From Marimonas lutisalis (GTDB taxonomy: Bacteria > Pseudomonadota > Alphaproteobacteria > Rhodobacterales > Rhodobacteraceae), in contig NZ_SKCI01000001.1 in NCBI RefSeq assembly GCF_005434965.1, positions 1,262,952-1,326,951 on the forward strand: a stretch of 64,000 nt of DNA. The letters run 5' to 3'. Below the pieces are notes generated by a model, which had not been told where the DNA came from, ran no database searches, and saw only the letters and a program-made list of their open reading frames with translations. Positions 10,719 through 20,846 of this stretch are shown here, in pieces. The translations under genes and the position numbers were made by a program. Each line of letters begins with the position of its first letter. Positions within the stretch are counted from its first letter, which is position 1.

Positions 10719-11456
10719 ATGCCAAGCGAAACCCCGCAGCCCGCCTTTGTCCTGGTGCGCCCGCAGATGGGCGAGAACATCGGTGCCGCGGCGCGCGCGA
10801 TGTGGAATTTCGGGCTGGACCGGATGCGGGTTGTGGCCCCGCGCGATGGCTGGCCCAGCGAAAAGGCGGTGGCGATGGCCAGCGGCGCGGGCCGCCTGCT
10901 GGACGAGGCGGGACTGTTTGCGGATCTGGCTGGCGCGCTTGAGGATTGCAGCTACGTCTATGCCACCACGGCGCGGCCGCGCGAACTGACCAAGCCGGTG
11001 CTGAGCCCGGAGCGCGCCATGGCCGAGGCGCGCGCGCGCATCGCCGCGGGCGAGAAGGTGGCGGTGATGTTCGGGCCCGAGCGCGCCGGGCTGGAGAACG
11101 AGGACGTGGCGAAGGCGAATGCCATCATCTCGGTCCCGGTAAACCCGGACTTTCCATCGCTGAACCTGGCGCAATGCGTGCTGCTGACAGGATACGAGTG
11201 GATGCGGGCGCAGGGCGAGGTGCAGCACGTGCTGGACGAGCCCAGGGGCGACTGGGCGACGGGGCTGGAGATCGAGAAACTGGCCGAGCATTACGAAGAC
11301 CGGCTGGAGGAGGCGGGGTTCTTTTTCCCCGAGGCCAAGGCCGAGGGCATGAAGGTGAACCTGCGCAACCTGTGGAGCCGGATGCGGCTGACCCGGGCGG
11401 ATGTGCAGATGCTGCACGGGATCATGCGGCAGATGGTGCGGTGGAAGACCCGTTGA
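10719..11456 (+). CDS. trmJ: tRNA (cytidine/uridine-2'-O)-methyltransferase TrmJ
   Basis: A 245-residue SpoU/TrmH-superfamily (SPOUT knot) methyltransferase. The first motif reads LVRPQMGENIGAAARAMWNFGL, the second VMFGPERAGLENEDV, and the third SVPVNPDFPSLNLAQCVLL, which together form the knotted S-adenosylmethionine site. The pattern GENIGAAARAM and the C-terminal helical extension fit TrmJ, which methylates the ribose of residue 32 in the tRNA anticodon loop. The start has AAAGGAG eight bases upstream. Confidence 0.9.
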   Translation: MPSETPQPAFVLVRPQMGENIGAAARAMWNFGLDRMRVVAPRDGWPSEKAVAMASGAGRLLDEAGLFADLAGALEDCSYVYATTARPRELTKPVLSPERAMAEARARIAAGEKVAVMFGPERAGLENEDVAKANAIISVPVNPDFPSLNLAQCVLLTGYEWMRAQGEVQHVLDEPRGDWATGLEIEKLAEHYEDRLEEAGFFFPEAKAEGMKVNLRNLWSRMRLTRADVQMLHGIMRQMVRWKTR

Positions 11457-11515
11457 AGGGCCGTTGAAGCCGGGGGCCGGGCGGCATAGGTTGGCGGCGA
11501 CAGTGGAGGCAGGGC

Positions 11516-12655
11516 ATGGCTGAGAAACGATCCATTTTCGAGGAAGTCGGCGAAGGCACGCAGGCGAAGGCGACACCGCAGGGCGGCATGATCGACAAGG
11601 GCCGGCGTGGGGCGCGGGGCGCGGTGCGCGCCTGGCTGATGGTGCTCTTTGCGCTGGTGGTGATCATGATCGCGGTGGGCGGTCTGACCCGGTTGACCGA
11701 CAGCGGGCTGAGCATCACCGAATGGAAGCCGATCACCGGGGCGCTACCGCCGATGAACGAGGCCCATTGGCAGGCGGAATTCGAGAAATACCAGGCGATC
11801 CCAGAGTTCCAGATCGAGAACAGCTGGATGACGCTGGAGGATTTCAAGGTCATCTACTGGTGGGAATGGGGCCACCGGCAGCTGGGCCGGGTGATCGGCC
11901 TGGTCTGGGCGGTGGGCCTGCTGGTGTTCTGGCTGACCAGGCGCATCCCGCCGGGCTGGGCCGGGCGGCTGGTGCTGATCGGGGCGCTTGGCGGTGTGCA
12001 GGGCGCGGTTGGCTGGTGGATGGTGTCGAGCGGGCTGACCGGCTCGATGACCGATGTGGCGAGCTACCGGCTGGCCACCCACCTGGGGCTGGCCTTTGTC
12101 ATCCTGGGGTTCATTGCCTGGTACGTCTTCCTGCTGGGCCGCGAGGAGCGCGAGTTGATGCAGGCGCGGCGGCTGCGCGAGGCGAAGCTGTTTTCGCTGG
12201 GCACGGGGTGGATGCATTTCGCCTTTCTGCAGATCCTGCTGGGCGCGTTGGTGGCCGGCATCGATGCCGGGCGCAGCTATACCGACTGGCCGTTGATGGG
12301 CGGGCAGGTGATCCCGCCGGACGCGATGATGCTGGAGCCCGCGTGGCGCAATTTCTTTGAAAATCCGGGCACGGTTCAGTTCATCCACCGGGTGGTGGGC
12401 TACCTTCTGCTGGCGTTCACGGTGATGGCCTGGCTGCGCGGGCGCGGGAGTGCGAACCGCGCGACGCAGGTGGCGTTCTCGGCCGCGGCGATCGGGGTTC
12501 TGTTCCAGATCGTGCTGGGCATCTACACGGTGATGACGGCAGCGCCGTGGCAGGTGGCGATCCTGCACCAACTGGGTGCGGTCGTGGTCTGGGTGCTGAT
12601 CATCCGGGCGCGGTTCGCCGCGCAATACCCGGTTGTGACGTCGATCAGGGGGTAA
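11516..12655 (+). CDS. ctaA: Heme A synthase (COX15/CtaA)
   Basis: A 379-residue multi-pass membrane protein of the COX15 type, which oxidises the heme O methyl group to a formyl group to make heme A for cytochrome c oxidase. About eight membrane segments are apparent. Key pieces are GGLTRLTDSGLSITEWKPITG after the first segment, YWWEWGHRQLGRVIGLVWA with a heme-liganding histidine, VQFIHRVVGYLLLAF, and ILHQLGAVVVW with the last histidine. The N-terminal 40 residues are soluble and alphaproteobacterial in style. The M32 peptidase follows after three bases. Confidence 0.95.
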   Translation: MAEKRSIFEEVGEGTQAKATPQGGMIDKGRRGARGAVRAWLMVLFALVVIMIAVGGLTRLTDSGLSITEWKPITGALPPMNEAHWQAEFEKYQAIPEFQIENSWMTLEDFKVIYWWEWGHRQLGRVIGLVWAVGLLVFWLTRRIPPGWAGRLVLIGALGGVQGAVGWWMVSSGLTGSMTDVASYRLATHLGLAFVILGFIAWYVFLLGREERELMQARRLREAKLFSLGTGWMHFAFLQILLGALVAGIDAGRSYTDWPLMGGQVIPPDAMMLEPAWRNFFENPGTVQFIHRVVGYLLLAFTVMAWLRGRGSANRATQVAFSAAAIGVLFQIVLGIYTVMTAAPWQVAILHQLGAVVVWVLIIRARFAAQYPVVTSIRG

Positions 12656-12658
12656 GAT

Positions 12659-14134
12659 ATGACGGCCTATGACGAACTGATGGCGCATCAGCGCCAGACC
12701 GAGGCGCTGGCGCAGATCGCCGGCAGGCTGGGCTGGGACCAGGAGACGGTGATGCCGCGTGGCAGCGCCGAGCAACGGGCCGAGGAGAGCGCGGCGCTGC
12801 AGCAGGTGCTGCATGCGCGCCGCACCGATCCGCGCGTGGGCGAGTGGCTGGCCGCGGTGGACGAGGCGGCGCTGGACGAGGTGGGCCGCGCCAATATCCG
12901 CCATGTCCGGCGATCCTTTGAACGGGTGAGCCGTGTGCCCGAGGCTCTGGCCACGGCGCTGGCGCGCCTGACCAGCCGGGCGCAGGGGCAATGGGCCGAG
13001 GCGCGCGCGAACGAGGACGTGGCGGCCTTTGTTCCGGTGCTGGAAGAGATCGTGAAGCTGAAGCGCGAGGAGGGCGCGGCGCTGGCGGCGGGCGGCGATG
13101 TCTATGATGCGCTCTTGGATGACTATGAGCCCGAGGCGAAGGCGGCGGACCTGAGCGCGATGTTCGATGCGCTGCGTCCGCGGCTGGTGAAGCTGCGCGA
13201 AGCGGCGTTGGCGGAAGCGCCGCCAAAGGGGCTGAGCGGCGAATTCGACGAGCAGGCGCAGATGAAGTTGGCGCGCAAGCTCGCGAAGACCTTCGGCTAT
13301 GACATGAGCCGGGGGCGGATCGACAAGGCGGTGCATCCGTTTTCGTCCGGGTCGCACAACGATGTGCGGATCACAACGCGCACCAACCCGGCCGATCCGT
13401 TCAACTGCTTCTACTCGACCATCCACGAGACCGGGCATGCCTGTTACGAGCAGAACATCGACCAGGCCTATGGCTTCACGCCGTTGGGGCAGGGCGTGTC
13501 GATGGGCGTGCATGAAAGCCAGAGCCGGATCTACGAGAACCAGCTGGGCCGCTCGCGGGCCTTCACCGGATGGCTTTTCCGCGAGATGACCGAGGCATTC
13601 GGCGATCTGGGACTGGCGGATGAGGATGCGTTCTATGCCGCGGTGAACCGGCTGCATAACGGCTATATTCGGACCGAGGCGGACGAGGTGCAGTATAACC
13701 TGCACGTAATGCTGCGGTTCGACCTGGAACAGCAGATGATCGCCGGCGATCTGGCGGTGGCCGACCTGGAAGAGGCCTGGAATGCGCGTTTCGAGGCGGA
13801 TTTCGGGTTTGCCGTCGACACACCGTCGAACGGCTGCTTGCAGGATGTGCACTGGTCGGTGGGGCTCTTTGGCTATTTCCCGACCTACTCGCTGGGCAAT
13901 GTCTATGCCGGGTGCCTGCACGCGGCACTGCGCGACGCTGTGCCGGACCTGGATGTGCACCTGACGCGCGGTGACCTGGGGCCGGCGACGGACTGGCTGC
14001 GCGATAACGTGCAGCGGCACGGCGGGCTCTATCGCCCCCGAGAGGTGATCGAGAAGGCCACCGGGACGGCGCCGTCGGAAGCGCCGCTTCTTGACTATGT
14101 CGAGGCGAAGTTCGGGGCGCTTTACGGCGTCTAG
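12659..14134 (+). CDS. M32 family metallocarboxypeptidase (Taq type)
   Basis: A 491-residue cytoplasmic zinc carboxypeptidase that trims residues from peptide C termini. The zinc motif HETGH is at residues 256-260, preceded by DVRITTR and PFNCFYSTI, and a downstream HESQSRIYEN supplies the third zinc ligand. The fold is all-helical with no signal peptide, and the length is normal for the family (about 490-510). It starts three bases after ctaA, so they are probably one transcript, though no functional link is known. Confidence 0.93.
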   Translation: MTAYDELMAHQRQTEALAQIAGRLGWDQETVMPRGSAEQRAEESAALQQVLHARRTDPRVGEWLAAVDEAALDEVGRANIRHVRRSFERVSRVPEALATALARLTSRAQGQWAEARANEDVAAFVPVLEEIVKLKREEGAALAAGGDVYDALLDDYEPEAKAADLSAMFDALRPRLVKLREAALAEAPPKGLSGEFDEQAQMKLARKLAKTFGYDMSRGRIDKAVHPFSSGSHNDVRITTRTNPADPFNCFYSTIHETGHACYEQNIDQAYGFTPLGQGVSMGVHESQSRIYENQLGRSRAFTGWLFREMTEAFGDLGLADEDAFYAAVNRLHNGYIRTEADEVQYNLHVMLRFDLEQQMIAGDLAVADLEEAWNARFEADFGFAVDTPSNGCLQDVHWSVGLFGYFPTYSLGNVYAGCLHAALRDAVPDLDVHLTRGDLGPATDWLRDNVQRHGGLYRPREVIEKATGTAPSEAPLLDYVEAKFGALYGV

Positions 14135-14155
14135 GCGCAACGCGGGGGATGCGAG

Positions 14156-14536
14156 ATGCCTGAAATTACGGGCGGGTGTCAATGCGGCCAGCTGCGGTTT
14201 CGGGCGTCGGGTGAGCCGAAGCGCGTTGGCATCTGCCATTGCCTGGATTGCCGCAAACATCATGGCGCGTTGTTCTACGCGGCCGCGATTTTCCCGGCAG
14301 ACGCTGTTGTGATCAAGGGGGAAGTGAAGGGATATGCCGGGCGGTTCGTCTGCCCGGTCTGCGGATCCTCGGTTTTCGCGCGAAGCGGGGACGAGACCGA
14401 GCTGCATCTAGGGGCGATGGATGCGCCCGATCAGTTCACCCCGAGCTATGAGTGCTGGACGATCCGGCGCGAAGCCTGGTTGCCGCCGTTCCCGACCGCA
14501 CGGCAATACGCCCGCGACCGCGAGACCGAAGACTGA
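14156..14536 (+). CDS. GFA (glutathione-dependent formaldehyde-activating) domain protein
   Basis: A 126-residue GFA-fold protein. Its zinc ligands are in the expected places: GGCQCGQLRF at the N terminus, CHCLDCRKHHGA, and FVCPVCGSSVFAR. The founder enzyme speeds the addition of glutathione to formaldehyde, but most family members have no proven reaction, and glutathione cannot be inferred as partner here. It follows the M32 gene by 21 bases and converges with a small minus-strand gene. Confidence 0.85.
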   Translation: MPEITGGCQCGQLRFRASGEPKRVGICHCLDCRKHHGALFYAAAIFPADAVVIKGEVKGYAGRFVCPVCGSSVFARSGDETELHLGAMDAPDQFTPSYECWTIRREAWLPPFPTARQYARDRETED

Positions 14537-14548
14537 CGCGCCTGGCCG

Positions 14549-14899
14549 CTAGAGAAGCGCCATGCGCTCGGCCCGTTCGGGATCGGGGAAGGGGCGGTAG
14601 AGGCCGAATTCTTCTTCCGCGATCAACGTATTAACCGCGCGGTAGAGCGTGGCGACATGTTCGTCATGACTGCCCGAGAGGCGAAAGGCGTCGTCGAGCT
14701 GGGCGAGGTTTGCGACCTCGACATGCAGGATGAAATCGCGATGCGAATCCGAGGCGAGGTTGAGCTTGCGCCGTAGGAGCCGCCAGCCGCCGATCACGCC
14801 CTTGGATTGCAGGAAGCCCATCCATTCGCTGACAGCATGGGCAAAGGCCAGCGCCTTGGCGTCATCCTTGAGATCGATCGAGCAGGTATAGAGATTCAT
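14549..14899 (-). CDS. Small conserved protein (DUF6614-like)
   Basis: A 116-residue soluble protein, MNLYTCSIDLKDDAKALAF onward, with a beta-alpha pattern suggesting a dimeric ferredoxin-like barrel. I believe it matches DUF6614, but I hold that loosely. The ATG at 14899 comes only five bases after a strong hairpin-plus-T-tract that ends the gyrA transcript, and no ribosome-binding site is visible, so expression may be unusual. No function is known. Confidence 0.65.
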   Translation of the reverse strand: MNLYTCSIDLKDDAKALAFAHAVSEWMGFLQSKGVIGGWRLLRRKLNLASDSHRDFILHVEVANLAQLDDAFRLSGSHDEHVATLYRAVNTLIAEEEFGLYRPFPDPERAERMALL

Positions 14900-14934
14900 G
14901 AAAAATACCCCGGGGTGGTGATGCCCCGGGGTAT
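14900..14934 (-). terminator. Rho-independent terminator of gyrA, touching the next start codon
   Basis: A perfect 11-pair stem (14924-14934 with 14905-14915, arms ATACCCCGGGG and CCCCGGGGTAT) closes an eight-base loop. On the minus strand it is followed by TTTTTC and then directly by the ATG of the downstream gene at 14899. Confidence 0.8.
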
Positions 14935-14963
14935 CGCAGAAAAAGGTTACAATCCCGTGAAAC

Positions 14964-17702
<2,739 letters not shown>

Positions 17703-17747
17703 GTTATCTGCCCGTCTTTTCCGTGCGGCCCATATCTAGTTGCATCG

Positions 17748-17777
17748 CTTATATCAGAGCCAGCATATAGGGTGCAA
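17748..17777 (-). promoter_or_regulatory. Predicted gyrA promoter
   Basis: On the minus strand, TTGCAC (17777-17772), an 18-base spacer and TATAAG (17753-17748) would start transcription near 17741, about 40 bases before the gyrA GTG. The -10 box matches at five of six positions; the -35 box is weak. Confidence 0.5.
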
Positions 17778-17898
17778 TGAAAGATGCCCCCTTGTGTTGG
17801 CAGCCTCCGAAGGCGGCTGATAACACATTGTTTTAGTTGAAAAATAATTTCCCGCTGGCATGATTTTACCAGAAGAAACTTCAGGAGGTGCAATTGCA

Positions 17899-18162
17899 GT
17901 GACCGAAACCGAGATGCTCTTGAAGGGATATGGCGTGACAACGGCGGAATTCTTCTATCGCATGCCGGACCATATCCATGTCCTCAACACTTTTGTCTGG
18001 CAGGACTATGACCTGGCGCCGGACCACCCGAAACTGTTCGATTTCATCGCGTTCTGGCAGCGCGAGATCGAGGGACCGTTGCACTCGGTGCGCTTCAACC
18101 ATCGCAAGCTGGTGGCGCCCGGAGAGTGGCGCAACGTGGTGGGCGAGTTCACGCTGCATTAA
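17899..18162 (+). CDS. Usg family protein
   Basis: An 87-residue protein of the alphaproteobacterial Usg family, named from a gene near trp genes in other species; its function is unknown. The body reads LLKGYGVTTAEFFYRMPDHIHVL, then a WQDYDLAPDHPKLFDFIAFW segment. I chose the GTG at 17899 because AGGAGGTG ends nine bases upstream, an almost perfect ribosome site; the frame also opens at an ATG at 17860, which lacks such a site. It is divergent from gyrA. Confidence 0.8.
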   Translation: MTETEMLLKGYGVTTAEFFYRMPDHIHVLNTFVWQDYDLAPDHPKLFDFIAFWQREIEGPLHSVRFNHRKLVAPGEWRNVVGEFTLH

Positions 18163-18173
18163 GCGTACCGTTC

Positions 18174-18364
18174 CGAGCGGTTAACGCGAATTTCCGCGGA
18201 AAAACCGGGGGTGATTTGCGTGCACCGCCCGGCTGACATCCGGCTGCCAGCAGAATCCGGGCCGTGCGGCGCCGCAACCGGTTAACAGCGCGCGCGCCTG
18301 CGTTCTTTCTTGGCAAAAATACTCAAGTCCCCGGCACGGAAGGGCGAGAACGCCGATGCCGGGG
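18174..18364. repeat. Intergenic region with two kinds of dispersed repeat
   Basis: The gap between usg and the YSC84 gene holds GGTTAACGC near 18179, GGGGGTGATTTGCGTGCACC near 18206 and GGTTAACAGCGCGCG near 18281, matching the layout at 9755-9875. It also holds the 21-base repeat shared with 10634-10654 (18304-18324, inverse), followed by an eight-pair hairpin (CCCCGGCA at 18329-18336 with TGCCGGGG at 18357-18364). The bases from 18365 to 18451 show nothing further. Confidence 0.5.
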
Positions 18365-18451
18365 CCCGGTCCGGGACGCAAGGGCAGGCCGAGCGAAGCG
18401 AGGCCTGCCCCCGGGCGACGCGCAGAGCGCGGCGCAAAACCTGGGGCAGTG

Positions 18452-19012
18452 TCAGGGAATGATGCGGGTGTATTTCACGCCTTCGAGCGTGGCGCCGATA
18501 TGCAGGCCGGCCTGGCCGAAGATCACCGCCAGCACCGGCGCGGTCGTAGTGGTGGTCTCGGCGCGCAGGTTTTCGCCCTGGTCGTTGAACACGTATTCCA
18601 CGTCGGCCCCCGCGGCCCAGCCGGGCGAGCGGCGGAACCGCATCAGCGCGTCCTCGGTCATGAAAAAGAGCACGTGGGCATATTGCTGCGCCCCGATCTG
18701 GAGCCCGAAACTGCCCTTGGTGGCCGAGTAGTAATCGACCGATACGCCGTTGACGCGCAGCGCGCCGCGGCCATAGCCGCCGCCAAAGCCGAAGCCCGCC
18801 TCGGTCACCAGCGGCATGACCAGCATGCCGTTCGATTTCGCGGCCAGCCCCTGGGTGGCGGGGTAGGTGGAATAGAGGTAATTGAGCGTCGTATCCACGC
18901 GCGCGTCGATCTTCTGCGCGCCGTTCGAGCCGACACCGTTGCCGCAGGCCGAAAGCGTGCCGGCGGATGCCATCATGGAGAGCGCGAAGCCGCGCCGAGT
19001 CATCGAAGTCAT
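18452..19012 (-). CDS. YSC84-like lipoprotein
   Basis: A 186-residue secreted protein. The N terminus (TRRGFALSMMASAGTLSACGNG) is a lipoprotein signal with the lipobox LSAC, preceded by a twin-arginine-like RR. The mature part matches the bacterial YSC84 domain (FGFGGGYGRGALRV, GSFGLQIGAQQYAHVLFFMTEDAL), which binds lipid or actin in eukaryotes but is unassigned in bacteria. It is likely anchored to a periplasmic membrane face. The gene is alone, flanked by repeat-rich gaps. Confidence 0.85.
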   Translation of the reverse strand: MTSMTRRGFALSMMASAGTLSACGNGVGSNGAQKIDARVDTTLNYLYSTYPATQGLAAKSNGMLVMPLVTEAGFGFGGGYGRGALRVNGVSVDYYSATKGSFGLQIGAQQYAHVLFFMTEDALMRFRRSPGWAAGADVEYVFNDQGENLRAETTTTTAPVLAVIFGQAGLHIGATLEGVKYTRIIP

Positions 19013-19157
19013 GGGTTCACTGCCTCGAATATTGCCTAGGTTGCCTGACTGCCGGGTTCATCCCGGTCGTATCAGGCGTCACTATAGGCCGGATCATCTG
19101 CCCTGTCACGCCCCGTCGCGGGGGTGGGCGGGTCTTTGCGCGGCGGCGGCGCCGTAG

Positions 19158-19175
19158 GGCGGGCTTCAGCCCGCC
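19158..19175. repeat. Short palindromic element GGCGGGCT-TC-AGCCCGCC
   Basis: A perfect eight-pair hairpin with a two-base loop lies 28 bases after the hemB stop. This sequence style is common as a REP-like element in alphaproteobacteria. It has no T-tract, so I do not call it a terminator. Confidence 0.45.
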
Positions 19176-19202
19176 GAACAGGTCCGGATCGGGCCGGGTC
19201 AG

Positions 19203-20198
19203 TCAGGCCAGCGCGCGCGCCACGGCGGGGGCGAAATAGGTCAGGATGCCGTCACAGCCCGCGCGCTTGAAGCACATCAGCGACTCCACCATCGCCTTGT
19301 CGCCGTCGATCCAGCCGTTCTGCGCGGCCGCCATGATCATCGCGTATTCGCCCGACACCTGGTAGGCGAAGGTCGGTGCGCCGAAGGTGTCCTTCACCCG
19401 CCAGCAGATGTCGAGGTAAGGCATGCCCGGTTTCACCATCACCATGTCGGCGCCTTCGCGCAGGTCACGTTCTATCAGGCGCAGCGCCTCGTCGGTGTTG
19501 GCGGGGTTCATCTGGTAGGATTTCTTGTCGCCCTTGAGCGCACCGCTGGCGCCCACCGCATCGCGGAAGGGGCCGTAGAAGGCGCTGGCATACTTGGCCG
19601 CGTAGGACAGGATCGTCGTGTTCTTGAAGCCCTTGTCCTCGAGCGCGTCGCGGATCGCGCCGATGCGGCCATCCATCATGTCCGAGGGGCCGATGATGTC
19701 GACGCCGGCCTCGGCCTGGCTCAGCGCCTGTTTCACCAGCGCGTCGACGGTTTCGTCATTGACGATCTCGCCGTCGACGACAAAGCCGTCATGGCCCAGC
19801 GAATTGTAGGGGTCGAGCGCCACGTCGGACATGATCGCGATATCGGGCGCGGCCTGCTTGATTGCGCGGGTGGCGCGGTTCGACAGGTTCTCGGGGTTCC
19901 AGGCCTCTTCGCAGGTCGGCGTTTTCAGGGACGGGTCGGTATAGGGGAAAAGGCAGATCGCGGGGATGCCCAGATCCTGCGCTTCCTTTGCCGCCTCGGC
20001 CACCCGGTCGACGCTGCGCCGCACCACGCCCGGCATCGAGGCAACGGGCTGTTCCACGCCTTCGCCATCGCAGACGAAAACCGGCCAGATCAGATCGTTC
20101 ACCGTCAGTTCGTTTTCCTGCACGAGCGCCCGCACCGCGGCGGACGACCGCGTGCGGCGGTGGCGGGTCAGCGGGAAAGGGGCCTGGACCGGTCTCAT
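19203..20198 (-). CDS. hemB: Porphobilinogen synthase (delta-aminolevulinate dehydratase)
   Basis: A 331-residue enzyme that condenses two aminolevulinate molecules to porphobilinogen for heme and, where present, bacteriochlorophyll. The active-site lysines lie in ILSYAAKYASAFYGPF and MVKPGMPYLD, giving the two Schiff-base positions. The metal-site region reads IMSDVALDPYNSLGHDG, which lacks the cysteine-rich zinc triad and so fits the magnesium-type enzymes. The start at 20198 has AAGGAGGAG upstream; the frame before it is noise. Confidence 0.96.
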   Translation of the reverse strand: MRPVQAPFPLTRHRRTRSSAAVRALVQENELTVNDLIWPVFVCDGEGVEQPVASMPGVVRRSVDRVAEAAKEAQDLGIPAICLFPYTDPSLKTPTCEEAWNPENLSNRATRAIKQAAPDIAIMSDVALDPYNSLGHDGFVVDGEIVNDETVDALVKQALSQAEAGVDIIGPSDMMDGRIGAIRDALEDKGFKNTTILSYAAKYASAFYGPFRDAVGASGALKGDKKSYQMNPANTDEALRLIERDLREGADMVMVKPGMPYLDICWRVKDTFGAPTFAYQVSGEYAMIMAAAQNGWIDGDKAMVESLMCFKRAGCDGILTYFAPAVARALA

Positions 20199-20317
20199 GC
20201 GTGCTCTCCTCCTTGCACTGGCTGAAATGCAATGGCATGGAAGCGCCCGCATCTTCAAGGGTAGGAATTGCCGCAAAGCGCCGTTAGAAGAAGCCTCAAC
20301 GACGATAGGACAGTATA

Positions 20318-20842
20318 TTGGACTGGTATCATTCCGTTTTCGAACTGATCGACATGCGGAGCTTTTCGAACCTGTGGTTCTGGATTGCGCTGGCGGTCGT
20401 GTGGTCGACGGCATCGCACTGGGTGCTGGGGGTGCCGTGGGACTTTGTGCTGCGCGCGCGCCGCGAGGGTGGCCAGTTCGAGGCCGACCTGGAAGACCTG
20501 GTGCGCATCTATACCACGCGGCTTCTGTATATCGCGCGGGTGTCGGGGCTGTGGCTCCTTGGGTTCGGCTGTTTCTTCCTGACGATGCTGGGCATGCTGG
20601 GGTTCTGGTACGATTTCGAGTTCGGCCAGGCGTTGTTCCTGCTGGGTTTTCCGATGTCGATCGTCGGCGCGCTGAGCCTGAACACCGCGAAACTGATCCG
20701 CGAGAACGAGGAGGTCGGCGATGCGCTGTATCGCCGGCTGCACAAGCACCGGATCATCGTCCAGATCATCGGCATGATCTCGATCTTCATCACCGCGCTA
20801 TGGGGGATGTTCCAGAACCTGGCGGTGGGCCCGTTCGGATAA
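20318..20842 (+). CDS. Membrane protein, 'component of SufBCD complex' family
   Basis: A 174-residue protein with about four hydrophobic segments (FWIALAVVWSTASHWVLGV, LWLLGFGCFFLTMLGMLGF, LFLLGFPMSIVGALS, IIGMISIFITALWGMF). Related Rhodobacterales proteins carry the label 'component of SufBCD complex' in databases; I recall this name but see nothing in the sequence that proves a tie to Fe-S assembly. The TTG at 20318 is chosen because AGGA lies seven bases upstream. mfd starts four bases after its stop, so the two probably share a transcript. Confidence 0.6.
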   Translation: MDWYHSVFELIDMRSFSNLWFWIALAVVWSTASHWVLGVPWDFVLRARREGGQFEADLEDLVRIYTTRLLYIARVSGLWLLGFGCFFLTMLGMLGFWYDFEFGQALFLLGFPMSIVGALSLNTAKLIRENEEVGDALYRRLHKHRIIVQIIGMISIFITALWGMFQNLAVGPFG

Positions 20843-20846
20843 CCGC

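Noticed and set aside
11744-14407. Minus-strand open frame of 887 codons
   Set aside because: It is antisense to ctaA and the M32 gene, both with clear domains. Its translation is rich in Arg, His, Gln and Pro, as expected from the shadow frame of GC-rich coding DNA.
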